From Paenibacillus massiliensis 2301065 = DSM 16942 (lineage in GTDB: Bacteria; Bacillota; Bacilli; Paenibacillales; Paenibacillaceae), in assembly GCF_000377505.1 (NCBI RefSeq), contig NZ_KB898190.1, positions 1 to 64,000 of the forward strand: a stretch of DNA of 64,000 nucleotides, given 5' to 3'. Shown piece after piece: positions 48,887 to 56,205 of this stretch. Numbering within the stretch: position 1 is the first letter of the stretch; each line of letters opens with the position of its first letter. A program made the position numbers and the translations under genes. The notes below the pieces were generated by a model. It saw only the letters and a program-made list of their open reading frames with translations. It was not told the DNA's origin and ran no database searches.

Positions 48887-49822
48887 CTACGGAGTTTGCA
48901 TGCCAACAGATACAAAATGCTTCATGGATCGATACGCCTGCTCATACCTAAAGCGCATGGAATCGGTAATGCCGTAGAGACTTCTTGTCTCTTCCTCGTC
49001 CTTTGCCCCTGTCAGGCTCTCTGATACGGTCTGATGCAGTGCTGCCGCCCAAATATCCATCATACTGTCGTCTTCACTCAGCATTGACCGATAATCGTCC
49101 GTTCCATACACTGCCATGACAAATTGAGACCACAATTCCTGTGCAAAGTAAAACAGTGTCGGTTCATGCACCTCCGTCTGATCCGCCACACGTTCCAGAA
49201 TACGAATAATCGGTTGTGGAAAATCATCCGGCTGCAGTGGCACTGTATCCATGTCAATCTCTGCTGCCGATCCATCCCGTTTGAAGCGAATCGTGCCATC
49301 CACGCCCCGCTTGCGCAGCGTCTGCAGCACTCGGAACTGCAGCAAGGGATGCATCGGCTTCTCCTCAAGCCATTGCATCAAGGCCTCATCAATTTCAGGT
49401 TGCTCAAGATAAGATAGTTGCTCCAGTGCCAGCATCGTCTGCTCGGACAATGGCTCCTCCATGACCATGCGAAGAAGCTTGTCGCCATATCCCGAATCCT
49501 GCTGAAGCTTCAGGTGCGCCTGCCTTCTTGCCAACTCCTCTTCACTGACGTCTCCCTCATCATCCGTACGATTCTCAGACAGCTCGGTATGTACAGTTCC
49601 TTGCGGAAAAGCCGCTTCCAGCCATTGCAAAAGTGCATCCCATTCTTCGTAATGCTTCGGATTCTGTCCCTGACATTTCAACAAAAAGCGCAGCAACCCC
49701 ATGGCTTCCTGATATCGCTCGTTCTCAAGCATCACGGTCAGTTGAATCTGGTAATAATCCAGCGTCTTCGGGAACAGGATAATATTGTTATCTTCTGTGG
49801 ATACCTTGGAGTCCTTTATAAT
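48887..49822 (-). CDS. ysoA: YsoA-like helical repeat protein, possible ATT/ATA start
   Basis: A 311-aa acidic protein, probably of TPR-like helical repeats (YYQIQLTVMLENERYQEAMGLLRFLLKCQ). It holds the place of ysoA upstream of tig in B. subtilis; function unknown. The frame extends to an ATG at 49936, but a TATAAT promoter lies inside that extension and the strong GGAGGAGAGGGGGG (49826-49839) is directly followed by AAT ATT ATA AAG GAC. No ATG, GTG or TTG stands after the ribosome site until ATG at 49732, inside the conserved part. ATT (49820-49822) or ATA (49817-49819) is the likely start. Confidence 0.75.
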   Translation of the reverse strand: MIKDSKVSTEDNNIILFPKTLDYYQIQLTVMLENERYQEAMGLLRFLLKCQGQNPKHYEEWDALLQWLEAAFPQGTVHTELSENRTDDEGDVSEEELARRQAHLKLQQDSGYGDKLLRMVMEEPLSEQTMLALEQLSYLEQPEIDEALMQWLEEKPMHPLLQFRVLQTLRKRGVDGTIRFKRDGSAAEIDMDTVPLQPDDFPQPIIRILERVADQTEVHEPTLFYFAQELWSQFVMAVYGTDDYRSMLSEDDSMMDIWAAALHQTVSESLTGAKDEEETRSLYGITDSMRFRYEQAYRSMKHFVSVGMQTP

Positions 49823-49867
49823 ATTCCCCCCTCTCCTCCAAAAGCTCAAATGCCCAAATGATTGTAG

Positions 49868-49898
49868 ATTATACTGGGAAACAACAGTTGAAGTCCAA
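49868..49898 (-). promoter_or_regulatory. ysoA promoter
   Basis: Minus strand TATAAT (49868-49873) with TTGGAC (49893-49898) 19 bases upstream. The -10 is perfect but spacing is long. It would start the transcript near 49861, only about 22 bases before the ribosome site. Confidence 0.6.
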
Positions 49899-49998
49899 TA
49901 GCGTGTTTTTAATAGAAACCTATATGATTCTAACATACCCTATTTCGAAAACGAAAAAACCTGTATTGCTTACTTTAGAAATTGTTAGAAAATAAAAC

Positions 49999-50027
49999 TT
50001 GAACTTGTATCGGATATATGGTATATT
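49999..50027 (+). promoter_or_regulatory. Promoter of tRNA-Arg (left copy)
   Basis: TTGAAC (49999-50004), 17 bases, TATATT (50022-50027), 20 bases before the tRNA. Divergent from the ysoA promoter. Confidence 0.82.
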
Positions 50028-50047
50028 AATATTCGCTTGAATTTTAT

Positions 50048-50120
<73 letters not shown>

Positions 50121-50121
<1 letters not shown>

Positions 50122-50261
50122 TACAGTTAAGAAGCACTCCACTAGGAGTGCTTCTTTTACGTCTGGGGATGAGAACCCCTTCAGAGGGGGCGTCGGAGCA
50201 TAGGCTTCGGTAGCATTACTTCGCAGTCGGCTCGATTTTTGAGCCGTATCCCTCCTGGGAC
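50121..50261 (+). repeat. tRNA-derived tandem repeat, unit 1
   Basis: Begins at the tRNA end with GTACAGTTAA, then a terminator hairpin (GAAGCACTCC/GGAGTGCTTC then TTTTAC, 50130-50159), a conserved ~88-base core from GTCTGGGGATGAGAACCCC to CGGCTCGATTTTTGAGCCG, and ends with ATCCCTCCTGGGAC, copying the tRNA 3' end. Confidence 0.93.
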
Positions 50262-50400
50262 GTAACACAGGAAGCGCTCCATCACGGAGTGCTTCTTTTA
50301 CGTCTGGGGATGAGAACCCCTTGAGGGGGCGTCGGAGCATAGGCTTCGGTAGCATTACTTCGCAGTCGGCTCGATTTTTGAGCCGTATCCCTCCTGGGAC
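50262..50400 (+). repeat. tRNA-derived tandem repeat, unit 2
   Basis: Starts GTAACACAGGAAGCGCTCC, with its own hairpin (GAAGCGCTCC/GGAGTGCTTC, TTTTAC), the same core, and again ATCCCTCCTGGGAC at the end. One difference inside the core, CCCCTTGAGGGGG for CCCCTTCAGAGGGGG, keeps the hairpin. Confidence 0.93.
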
Positions 50401-50527
50401 GTAATACAAGAAGCACTCCGCTTGGAGTGCTTTTTTTTGCGTCTGGGGATGAGAACCCCTTCAGAGGGGGCGTCGGAGCATAGGCTTCGGTAGCATTACT
50501 TCGCAGTCGGCTCGATTTTTGAGCCGT
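50401..50527 (+). repeat. tRNA-derived tandem repeat, unit 3 (3'-truncated)
   Basis: Starts GTAATACAAGAAGCACTCC with a hairpin and eight Ts, carries the core almost unchanged, and stops at GAGCCGT without the tRNA 3' end copy. It runs into the following terminator. Confidence 0.9.
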
Positions 50528-50556
50528 CTTTCATATGGCAGACGGCTTCTTTGTGT
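50523..50556 (+). terminator. Terminator closing the repeat array
   Basis: GCCGTCT/AGACGGC stem with a 10-base loop, then TTCTTTGTG. It may also serve the DUF418 gene on the other strand, which ends at 50582. Confidence 0.7.
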
Positions 50557-50581
50557 TCTGTGACTATAGTTAGTTAACAAC

Positions 50582-51823
50582 TCAGTTGACGCCGGGTGCA
50601 TTTTCTGTGGCCATTTGCTGCGCTCTTCTTTTCTTTTTCGGCTGCCCTTTCCAGGACAGATACGTCCAGATCCGTAGGACATGCTCGAACGGTCCATTGC
50701 TAAACTTCTTTAAGTAGAGCGGGCTGAACCACAATTGAAAGCCGTAGACAGCAAGCGCAATAACAGCCCCGATGAACACACCAGCACGTCCAAATAATCC
50801 CAAGCCATATCCGTAAAAAATCATTGTGCAAATCACACTTTGCATCAAGTAATTCGTCAACGAGAGTCGACCAACCGCCTCGAATCTGCTGATCAGCCTC
50901 GCATGGTTGCGCCCCACATAAAGCCACGCAAATGCATAAATATACCCAAGCGCAAGTAACGTTCCTCCGAGTGCCCCACCGATGCCCATACCGGGCCATC
51001 CTCCTACACTGAGTTGTGGCGCCAATACACCGTATGCTTTGAGCAGTAAGCTGACCGGAATCAGAATCACGGCCCGACGCAGATACGTATGCCGCATTGC
51101 CTCAGGATCGTCAAACGTACCCACTCTGGCGGCGCGCATACCGAGCAGAAACATCGGCACCAGCAACAGCGGAACAGACACCAAAATCAACAGGGCTAAC
51201 GTCTCATCGAAGTCCCCGCCGAATGGATCGGCGTTGTTCATGAAATTTCTGATCTCTGCATAGCTGCCACTGCCGTAGACATCTTTACTCTGTAGAATAT
51301 AATTTTCCATATGCGTGGACGGTGTATGGGCCAGCGGATCCAGTGGATTGAAGGCAAGAAGACCAAACAAGCCTGACCCGGCGAGCAGCAGTACCGCCCA
51401 GATTAGCAGCGTTCTCGGCTTCCTGTTGAGGAACATCAGCAAGAAGAAGCCAAGGACCCCGTAAAACATCAGAATGTCCCCTTCCCACAGAAAGGTCATA
51501 TGCAGCATACCGATGCCAAACAACATTAGGAAGCGGCGAGCCAGATGGCACTTTGGGCGCAGCTCTCGTGATTGTAGACTTTCTGACAACTTAATCATGC
51601 CGAAGCCAAACATAAATGCAAAGATCGGCATAAAACTTCCCACCACAGCGATAAGGAGGAGCGAGTGCAATGCCCGCTCAGCTCCGACTATCCCGAATAA
51701 TTGCGGTGTACTCTGGCCGAACACCCCATATTGAAATGCCAGTATATTCGCTAACACGATCCCGGCCAGACTGAATCCGCGCAATGCATCGATTAATTGG
51801 ATGCGCTTTTTGGGTGTACTCAC
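50582..51823 (-). CDS. DUF418 family membrane protein
   Basis: A 413-aa polytopic protein with about ten hydrophobic segments. N-terminus RIQLIDALRGFSLAGIVLANI and the DUF418 C-terminal part (RFEAVGRLSLTNYLMQSVICTMIFYGYGLGLFG) are typical of the YeiB/YxaH family. Transport or acyltransfer has been suggested for relatives; no function shown. The start is the GTG at 51823, 7 bases after GAGGT; an upstream GTG at 51832 overlaps that site. Confidence 0.9.
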   Translation of the reverse strand: MSTPKKRIQLIDALRGFSLAGIVLANILAFQYGVFGQSTPQLFGIVGAERALHSLLLIAVVGSFMPIFAFMFGFGMIKLSESLQSRELRPKCHLARRFLMLFGIGMLHMTFLWEGDILMFYGVLGFFLLMFLNRKPRTLLIWAVLLLAGSGLFGLLAFNPLDPLAHTPSTHMENYILQSKDVYGSGSYAEIRNFMNNADPFGGDFDETLALLILVSVPLLLVPMFLLGMRAARVGTFDDPEAMRHTYLRRAVILIPVSLLLKAYGVLAPQLSVGGWPGMGIGGALGGTLLALGYIYAFAWLYVGRNHARLISRFEAVGRLSLTNYLMQSVICTMIFYGYGLGLFGRAGVFIGAVIALAVYGFQLWFSPLYLKKFSNGPFEHVLRIWTYLSWKGQPKKKRRAQQMATENAPGVN

Positions 51824-52071
51824 TCTAATCACCTCTATTTATAGAATAATGTTCAACATCAGGAATACGACCTTGCTTGGTACCACTGAATCCTGATTTG
51901 AGTTATATATACGTTTCGGATACGGTGACACATCACGTTGTTAATAGAAATAACATTCATTTATTTCCACAATGTATCATTCGAGTTATTTTAACACTTG
52001 ATTTCTAAAAATTCTTTATATAATTCAATTATTTTAAATATTTAAGAGACGAGGGATTATGTTCCTCGAAA
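51824..52071. other. AT-rich gap upstream of the DUF418 gene
   Basis: No gene. An inverted repeat ATCAGGA...TCCTGAT (about 51855-51893) could form a leader hairpin, and a small CGAGG/CCTCG hairpin lies at 52050-52069. Several TAAAAT/TATATA boxes occur but no promoter stands out. Confidence 0.4.
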
Positions 52072-52106
52072 TAAAAAGGCACCCTCCATAATGAGAGCGC
52101 CTCTTC
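52072..52106 (-). terminator. Terminator of the aldo/keto reductase gene
   Basis: AGGCGCTCTC and GGAGGGTGCCT pair, then TTTTATTT on the minus strand, about 50 bases after the stop. Confidence 0.8.
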
Positions 52107-52154
52107 TACTCTAAAAAAATATACATCGAACAGCATATTCGACATTTAGTACAT

Positions 52155-53081
52155 TCAGGACTTCACAGCCTGTGGATGCTCGTCATTTACCAGTGCAAGC
52201 GAGGCAGCAGCCGCATTGGACTCAACCTGCTCAGGAGTCTTGCAACCTGGAATAACAGCCGTCACAGCCGGATGCTGCAAGCACCAGGCCAGTGCCCACT
52301 CTGCCATCGGTACGCCTGCTGGTACTTCCTCACGCTGAATCTGCTCCACCTGTGCCAATCGCTCGTCCCGCTGCTGCACGTCATGCTTATGACGGACATC
52401 ATTTTCACCAAAGGCCGCTCCCGGCTTATATTTACCACTTAGATACCCACTTGCCAGCGGCACTCGTGCCAGCACACCGAGCTTCTGCTCTTCGCAGGAA
52501 GGGAACACCTCTTCCTCAGGCACTCGATCCAGGCGATTGTACACCACTTGAATAACCTCCGCTTTCAGATCACTGGCCTGCGAGGTCTGATGAATGTTCG
52601 CATTGCTCCCGATGGAGATGCCCAGATGCCTGATTTTCCCAGCCTCCACCTGCTTGTCCAGCATAGTCCATAGCTTATCATTGTCAAAGCTGGTATCCGG
52701 CCCGGAATGAAATTGGTAAATATCAATATACTCTGTTCGAAGCGCCTTTAATGATTGATCCAACTGTGCAAGCACTGCTTCAGCCGAGAATTGATCTGTT
52801 CGTTCGAACAATCCATGAAAATGATGACCGAATTTGGTGGCCACGATCCAGCGTTCACGTTCACGCCGACTAAGATAATCACCAATGAACGATTCAGACA
52901 AATGATCGCCATAGCATTCCGCCGTATCAATTAGATTGATATCCAATTCAGCAGCCTTATCCAGTATGCGGTCCACTTCATCCTGCGTATACGTCAATCC
53001 CCATTCACCACCGAATTGCCAGGTCCCTACTCCAATGACAGAGGTCTTCACCCCGGTCGTGCCCAACGTTCTGAATTTCAT
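52155..53081 (-). CDS. Aldo/keto reductase
   Basis: NAD(P)H-dependent oxidoreductase (308 aa) with a TIM-barrel. The family signatures are GTWQFGGEWG, the catalytic Asp/Tyr in NLIDTAECYGDHLSE, lysine in IVATKFGHHFH, and IDIYQFHSGPD. Substrate unknown. GGGAGAG precedes the ATG. Composition is normal for the genome. Confidence 0.93.
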   Translation of the reverse strand: MKFRTLGTTGVKTSVIGVGTWQFGGEWGLTYTQDEVDRILDKAAELDINLIDTAECYGDHLSESFIGDYLSRRERERWIVATKFGHHFHGLFERTDQFSAEAVLAQLDQSLKALRTEYIDIYQFHSGPDTSFDNDKLWTMLDKQVEAGKIRHLGISIGSNANIHQTSQASDLKAEVIQVVYNRLDRVPEEEVFPSCEEQKLGVLARVPLASGYLSGKYKPGAAFGENDVRHKHDVQQRDERLAQVEQIQREEVPAGVPMAEWALAWCLQHPAVTAVIPGCKTPEQVESNAAAASLALVNDEHPQAVKS

Positions 53082-53199
53082 AGCAAGCGCTCTCCCTTCT
53101 ATGTATACACTGTTGATTTTTTCACTACATTCACTTTCTGTAATATTATCACAATTGGAGAAGTTGATTTTGTTAAATTCAGTTTAGAAATATATATGG

Positions 53200-53622
53200 T
53201 TATCGTTCCCATAACATCAAAAATTCCTGTTCGCCTGTGTTCTCATCTATTTTTTCAGCCTCTATTATAAAACTTTCTCTTTGATAAAATTTTATAGCAC
53301 GCTCATTTTTTTGATACACACTCAAGGACAGCTCTGTTTTGATAGATTTGGCATAATTCAACAATTCCCTCCCAATTCCCTTAGATTGTGAAATGGTAGA
53401 AACAAAAATACCTGCAATATAATTATCTGAAAGACCTACAAATCCAAGTATTTCATCGCCTTGTTCATAAACATATACCTCTGATTGAGGTAGTATTTCT
53501 TTTACAGCATTAAATTGTTCTGTCCAATATCTTTCTGGGATAAAATTATGAGTTCTAGTATTAACTTCAAGCCAAATTTGTGTAACTTGATCAATATCAT
53601 CTTTATTTAGTTTTCTTATCAC
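53200..53622 (-). CDS. GNAT family N-acetyltransferase (YjaB-like)
   Basis: A 140-aa acetyltransferase. The acetyl-CoA loop is in SQSKGIGRELLNYAKSI (Q/RxxGxG/A), followed by LSVYQKNERAIKFYQRESF, the pattern of YjaB-type enzymes. Substrate unknown. Codon use is much more AT-rich than the neighbours (many TTT, AAT, ATA), a sign of transfer. It lies 29 bases after the MarR gene and is likely cotranscribed. Confidence 0.9.
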   Translation of the reverse strand: MIRKLNKDDIDQVTQIWLEVNTRTHNFIPERYWTEQFNAVKEILPQSEVYVYEQGDEILGFVGLSDNYIAGIFVSTISQSKGIGRELLNYAKSIKTELSLSVYQKNERAIKFYQRESFIIEAEKIDENTGEQEFLMLWER

Positions 53623-53651
53623 GCTGTATTAACCTCCAAATTTTGCTTAAA

Positions 53652-54110
53652 TTAATTTATGCTTTTCCCCGTTTTCATTATCTTGCGGAATGTATCACAA
53701 TATAGTTGCATTCCCTCTAGGAAAGCTTCTCGTTGTTCGGGTGTTAGCTCTGCAATAGCACTGCGTTCTGCTTCTCTTATTTGAGGAATTATTGAATTAG
53801 CAAATTCTTCCCCCGACTTTGTTAAATGAATTGTTTTAGCTCTTCGATTATTTGGTATTTCCCTTAATTCAATCATTCCTTTTTTATAAAAGTTGGTAAT
53901 GACTGTATTCACAGTTTGTTTCGGCAAAAAGGTTTGTTCACAGATATTTTTTTGTGTGCAGTTTTCGATCTGCGTGATGAGATTGAGTATTTGTAGACTG
54001 GTATATGGAAGATTAACTGACTTTGCATAATCTTCGTAAATCATATTCATTTCGTGCAAACCAATGGCAAATTGCTTTAATTGGCTGTCTGTAATGTTAC
54101 ATTCCGTCAT
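53652..54110 (-). CDS. MarR family transcriptional regulator
   Basis: A 152-aa winged-helix regulator (LPYTSLQILNLITQIENCTQKNICEQTFLPKQTVNTVITNF, wing ELREIPNNRRAKTIHLTKSG). AT-rich like the GNAT gene. The ATG at 54110 follows AAAGGA; the longer frame to 54326 passes through the promoter. A perfect palindrome just upstream could be its operator. Confidence 0.9.
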   Translation of the reverse strand: MTECNITDSQLKQFAIGLHEMNMIYEDYAKSVNLPYTSLQILNLITQIENCTQKNICEQTFLPKQTVNTVITNFYKKGMIELREIPNNRRAKTIHLTKSGEEFANSIIPQIREAERSAIAELTPEQREAFLEGMQLYCDTFRKIMKTGKSIN

Positions 54111-54127
54111 TGATAATCCTTTCTTCG

Positions 54128-54177
54128 TACAGTACTGTAATAGGACTATTCTAATATAAAAAATAATTAATTGTAAA
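54128..54177 (-). promoter_or_regulatory. marR promoter with palindromic operator candidate
   Basis: Minus strand TTTACA (54172-54177), 18 bases, TAGAAT (54148-54153), then the perfect 12-base palindrome TACAGTACTGTA (54128-54139) at the expected start region. The MarR dimer binding it would block its own transcript. Confidence 0.65.
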
Positions 54178-54401
54178 TATTCACTGTCCGAATCACCACA
54201 TCTGAAGTCAGATCCGGTAAAGGCATTGCGAGAGCTTAATCCTGATTCTATCCACGTAATATACTTATAAATTAATAAACATTTGTTTAGTGATAGGTTT
54301 TGCCTATTAACGTGGTAGTTTTCCAATATTTCTATACAGGTGCCTTTCTGTGCAACAATAGCTTCATAACTACAGATGATATGATGAAGGAGATGGCCCT
54401 G

Positions 54402-55172
54402 ATGTCTTCAAATGCTTGGAATCCAGATACCTACGATCAGCAGTTAGCCTTTGTAACTCAATATGGCAAGGGATTGGTTGAGGTGCTTGCTCCTCAGACG
54501 GGAGAGCTCATTCTTGATCTGGGATGCGGCACTGGCGATCTATGCCATGCAATTTCGGAGACTGGTGCACGAGTTATTGGCATAGATATGTCACCTGAAA
54601 TGATCGAGAAGGCACAGCACAAATATCCCGCTCTAGCTTTTATGCAAGGAGACGCGGCAAGCTTTGCCGTCCCTGAGCCGCTGGATGCGATCTTCTCCAA
54701 CGCGGCTCTGCACTGGGTCACCGAGGCTGCGGAGGTCGTATCTTGCATGTGGCAAGCACTTAAGCCGGGAGGACGGCTGGTGCTGGAATTCGGTGGTCAC
54801 GGCAATGTGCAGCAAGTCGTTAATGCCATTCATCAGGTCTTAAGCGCTGATTATGGGGTTGATGGTAACAACCTTCATCCCTGGTACTTCCCAACGCTTG
54901 GTGCTTACAGTTCTCTGTTGGAGAAGCAAGGGTTCCGTGTGCTGTCTGCTGTCCAGTATGATCGTCCAACTATGCTCGAATACGGGGAGCAGGGACTTCA
55001 CATTTGGCTGGAGGCTTTTGCAGGAAAGCCCTACTTCTCAACTTTTACAGAACCAGAAAGACAAGAAATCTACAGTAAAATAGCCGCTGCATGCCGTACC
55101 GAACTGTTCCAGGATGGGAACTGGTATGCGGATTACAAGCGGCTTCGAATAACGGCTGTTAAGCCACGCTAA
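54402..55172 (+). CDS. Class I SAM-dependent methyltransferase
   Basis: A 256-aa methyltransferase, similar in pattern to trans-aconitate methyltransferase-like proteins. SAM motif I is ELILDLGCGTGDLCHA (about 34-49), acidic loop RVIGIDMSPEMIEKA, motif IV LDAIFSNAALHWV. ATG at 54402 has AAGGAG 9 bases upstream; upstream ATGs lack this. Divergent from marR. In the gap 54178-54401 the plus strand shows TTGTTT-16-TATTAA (about 54283-54310) as a weak promoter. Substrate unknown. Confidence 0.88.
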   Translation: MSSNAWNPDTYDQQLAFVTQYGKGLVEVLAPQTGELILDLGCGTGDLCHAISETGARVIGIDMSPEMIEKAQHKYPALAFMQGDAASFAVPEPLDAIFSNAALHWVTEAAEVVSCMWQALKPGGRLVLEFGGHGNVQQVVNAIHQVLSADYGVDGNNLHPWYFPTLGAYSSLLEKQGFRVLSAVQYDRPTMLEYGEQGLHIWLEAFAGKPYFSTFTEPERQEIYSKIAAACRTELFQDGNWYADYKRLRITAVKPR

Positions 55173-55205
55173 TGTCCTTACAAGGGGTTCTCTTCCACTG
55201 ACGTA

Positions 55206-55235
55206 AAAAAGCACTCCTAGTGGAGTGCTTCTTAA
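55206..55235 (-). terminator. Terminator of right tRNA-Arg (probably bidirectional)
   Basis: AAGCACTCC/GGAGTGCTT hairpin with TTTTTT on the minus strand and TTCTTAAC on the plus strand, so it can serve both the tRNA and the methyltransferase gene. Same sequence as at 50130-50159. Confidence 0.85.
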
Positions 55236-55240
55236 CTGTA

Positions 55241-55314
<74 letters not shown>

Positions 55315-55345
55315 ACTTTAAAATTATGTATTTAGTGCGTTTTTG

Positions 55346-55375
55346 ATTATAGCACAGATTGGAGGTCTATGGAAA
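55346..55375 (-). promoter_or_regulatory. Promoter of right tRNA-Arg
   Basis: Minus strand TTTCCA (55370-55375), 18 bases, TGCTATAAT extended -10 (TATAAT at 55346-55351), about 30 bases before the tRNA. Confidence 0.75.
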
Positions 55376-55417
55376 GTGTTTTTTCTTAAATTAATAATCA
55401 GCCACTAATGTTCACAT

Positions 55418-55456
55418 AAAAATATAGCCGCCCACATCAAGTAGACGACTATTTTT
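55418..55456 (-). terminator. Terminator of the 44-codon gene
   Basis: ATAGTCGTCTAC pairs with GTGGGCGGCTAT over 12 positions (some G-U), then ATTTTTATG on the minus strand. Confidence 0.8.
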
Positions 55457-55467
55457 CACAAGCAGGG

Positions 55468-55602
55468 CTACTTATTTCCTGTACGCCATGGATTCTTTCC
55501 AGATGGATGCTTTACGTTCTGATCAAGGACTTTTTCTGCATACTCAGAGTCATGCGAATAATTGTTGCCTTTGTTCTTCTTATAGTTATCCTTAACGTTC
55601 AT
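55468..55602 (-). CDS. Small hydrophilic protein of unknown function (44 aa)
   Basis: Short frame starting MNVKDNYKKNKGNNYSHD and ending KHPSGKNPWRTGNK. The ATG (55600-55602) has GGAAAGGAGGGGG four bases upstream, one of the strongest ribosome sites in the window, and a good terminator follows the stop. The peptide is rich in Lys, Asn, Gly and Tyr, with no membrane segment or Cys. I do not recognise a family. Small hydrophilic proteins like this are common in spores, but that is only a guess. About 80 bases downstream of the 117-aa gene, possibly cotranscribed. Confidence 0.75.
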   Translation of the reverse strand: MNVKDNYKKNKGNNYSHDSEYAEKVLDQNVKHPSGKNPWRTGNK

Positions 55603-55683
55603 AATCCCCCTCCTTTCCATTACGGCCCTAATGCTCCTTATAGTGCTTGGCCTACAAGGTATGTCGCGTCATGCATGGACTTG

Positions 55684-56037
55684 CTAACGAGCACCGAACT
55701 CCTCCGACAGCTCTGCCTCCAGCTTTCCGAACCCTACTAGCTCAGAGGTGAATTTGCCACGTTCCTCGCCAGCTGTAGTTAAGGTTGAATCCGTAAAGGC
55801 TTGCTCTGTCGCATCCTCAAAGGCAGAATGAAGATTGTTATCGTACCAGTCGAGCTCCAGATCAGCATCATTACGTACAATGCGAAGCAATTGATACTGA
55901 TGGCCGTCTGCGGCGGGAGCAACGTACACGAGCAAAGAAGGGTCATCTGCGGCTCCTGGCTCCACCTCAATCTCGGCACAGCGCATCCCATTGATTTCCG
56001 TATATCTTCTGATCTTGGCATCCTTAATGTAATACAT
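55684..56037 (-). CDS. Hypothetical protein (117 aa)
   Basis: Begins MYYIKDAKIRRYTEINGMRC and ends AELSEEFGAR. Acidic, no membrane segment or signal peptide. The ATG at 56037 follows AAGGAGG by 8 bases; the frame up to 56088 is unsupported. I do not recognise a family. Divergent from asnB. Confidence 0.75.
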   Translation of the reverse strand: MYYIKDAKIRRYTEINGMRCAEIEVEPGAADDPSLLVYVAPAADGHQYQLLRIVRNDADLELDWYDNNLHSAFEDATEQAFTDSTLTTAGEERGKFTSELVGFGKLEAELSEEFGAR

Positions 56038-56205
56038 TTGGCGTCCTCCTTCCTGAGGGTACTGGGTGCTTGCAGTCCCCCGGATCATATGTAGTTTTCG
56101 AAGCGGACAGACATTTTATGCCCTGATTCGGCATATCCTTGTTTATACTCTCGATGTCAAAAACCAGACACTGGATGAACTATGACAAGGAAGGGATGAA
56201 TCTAC

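Noticed and set aside
50582..55172. Integrated phage or conjugative element between the tRNAs
   Set aside because: No integrase, transposase or phage gene is present in the block; only cargo-like genes are seen.
55507..55740. 77-codon plus-strand frame
   Set aside because: Opposes the 44-codon gene with the strong ribosome site and the 117-aa gene; no start signal of its own.
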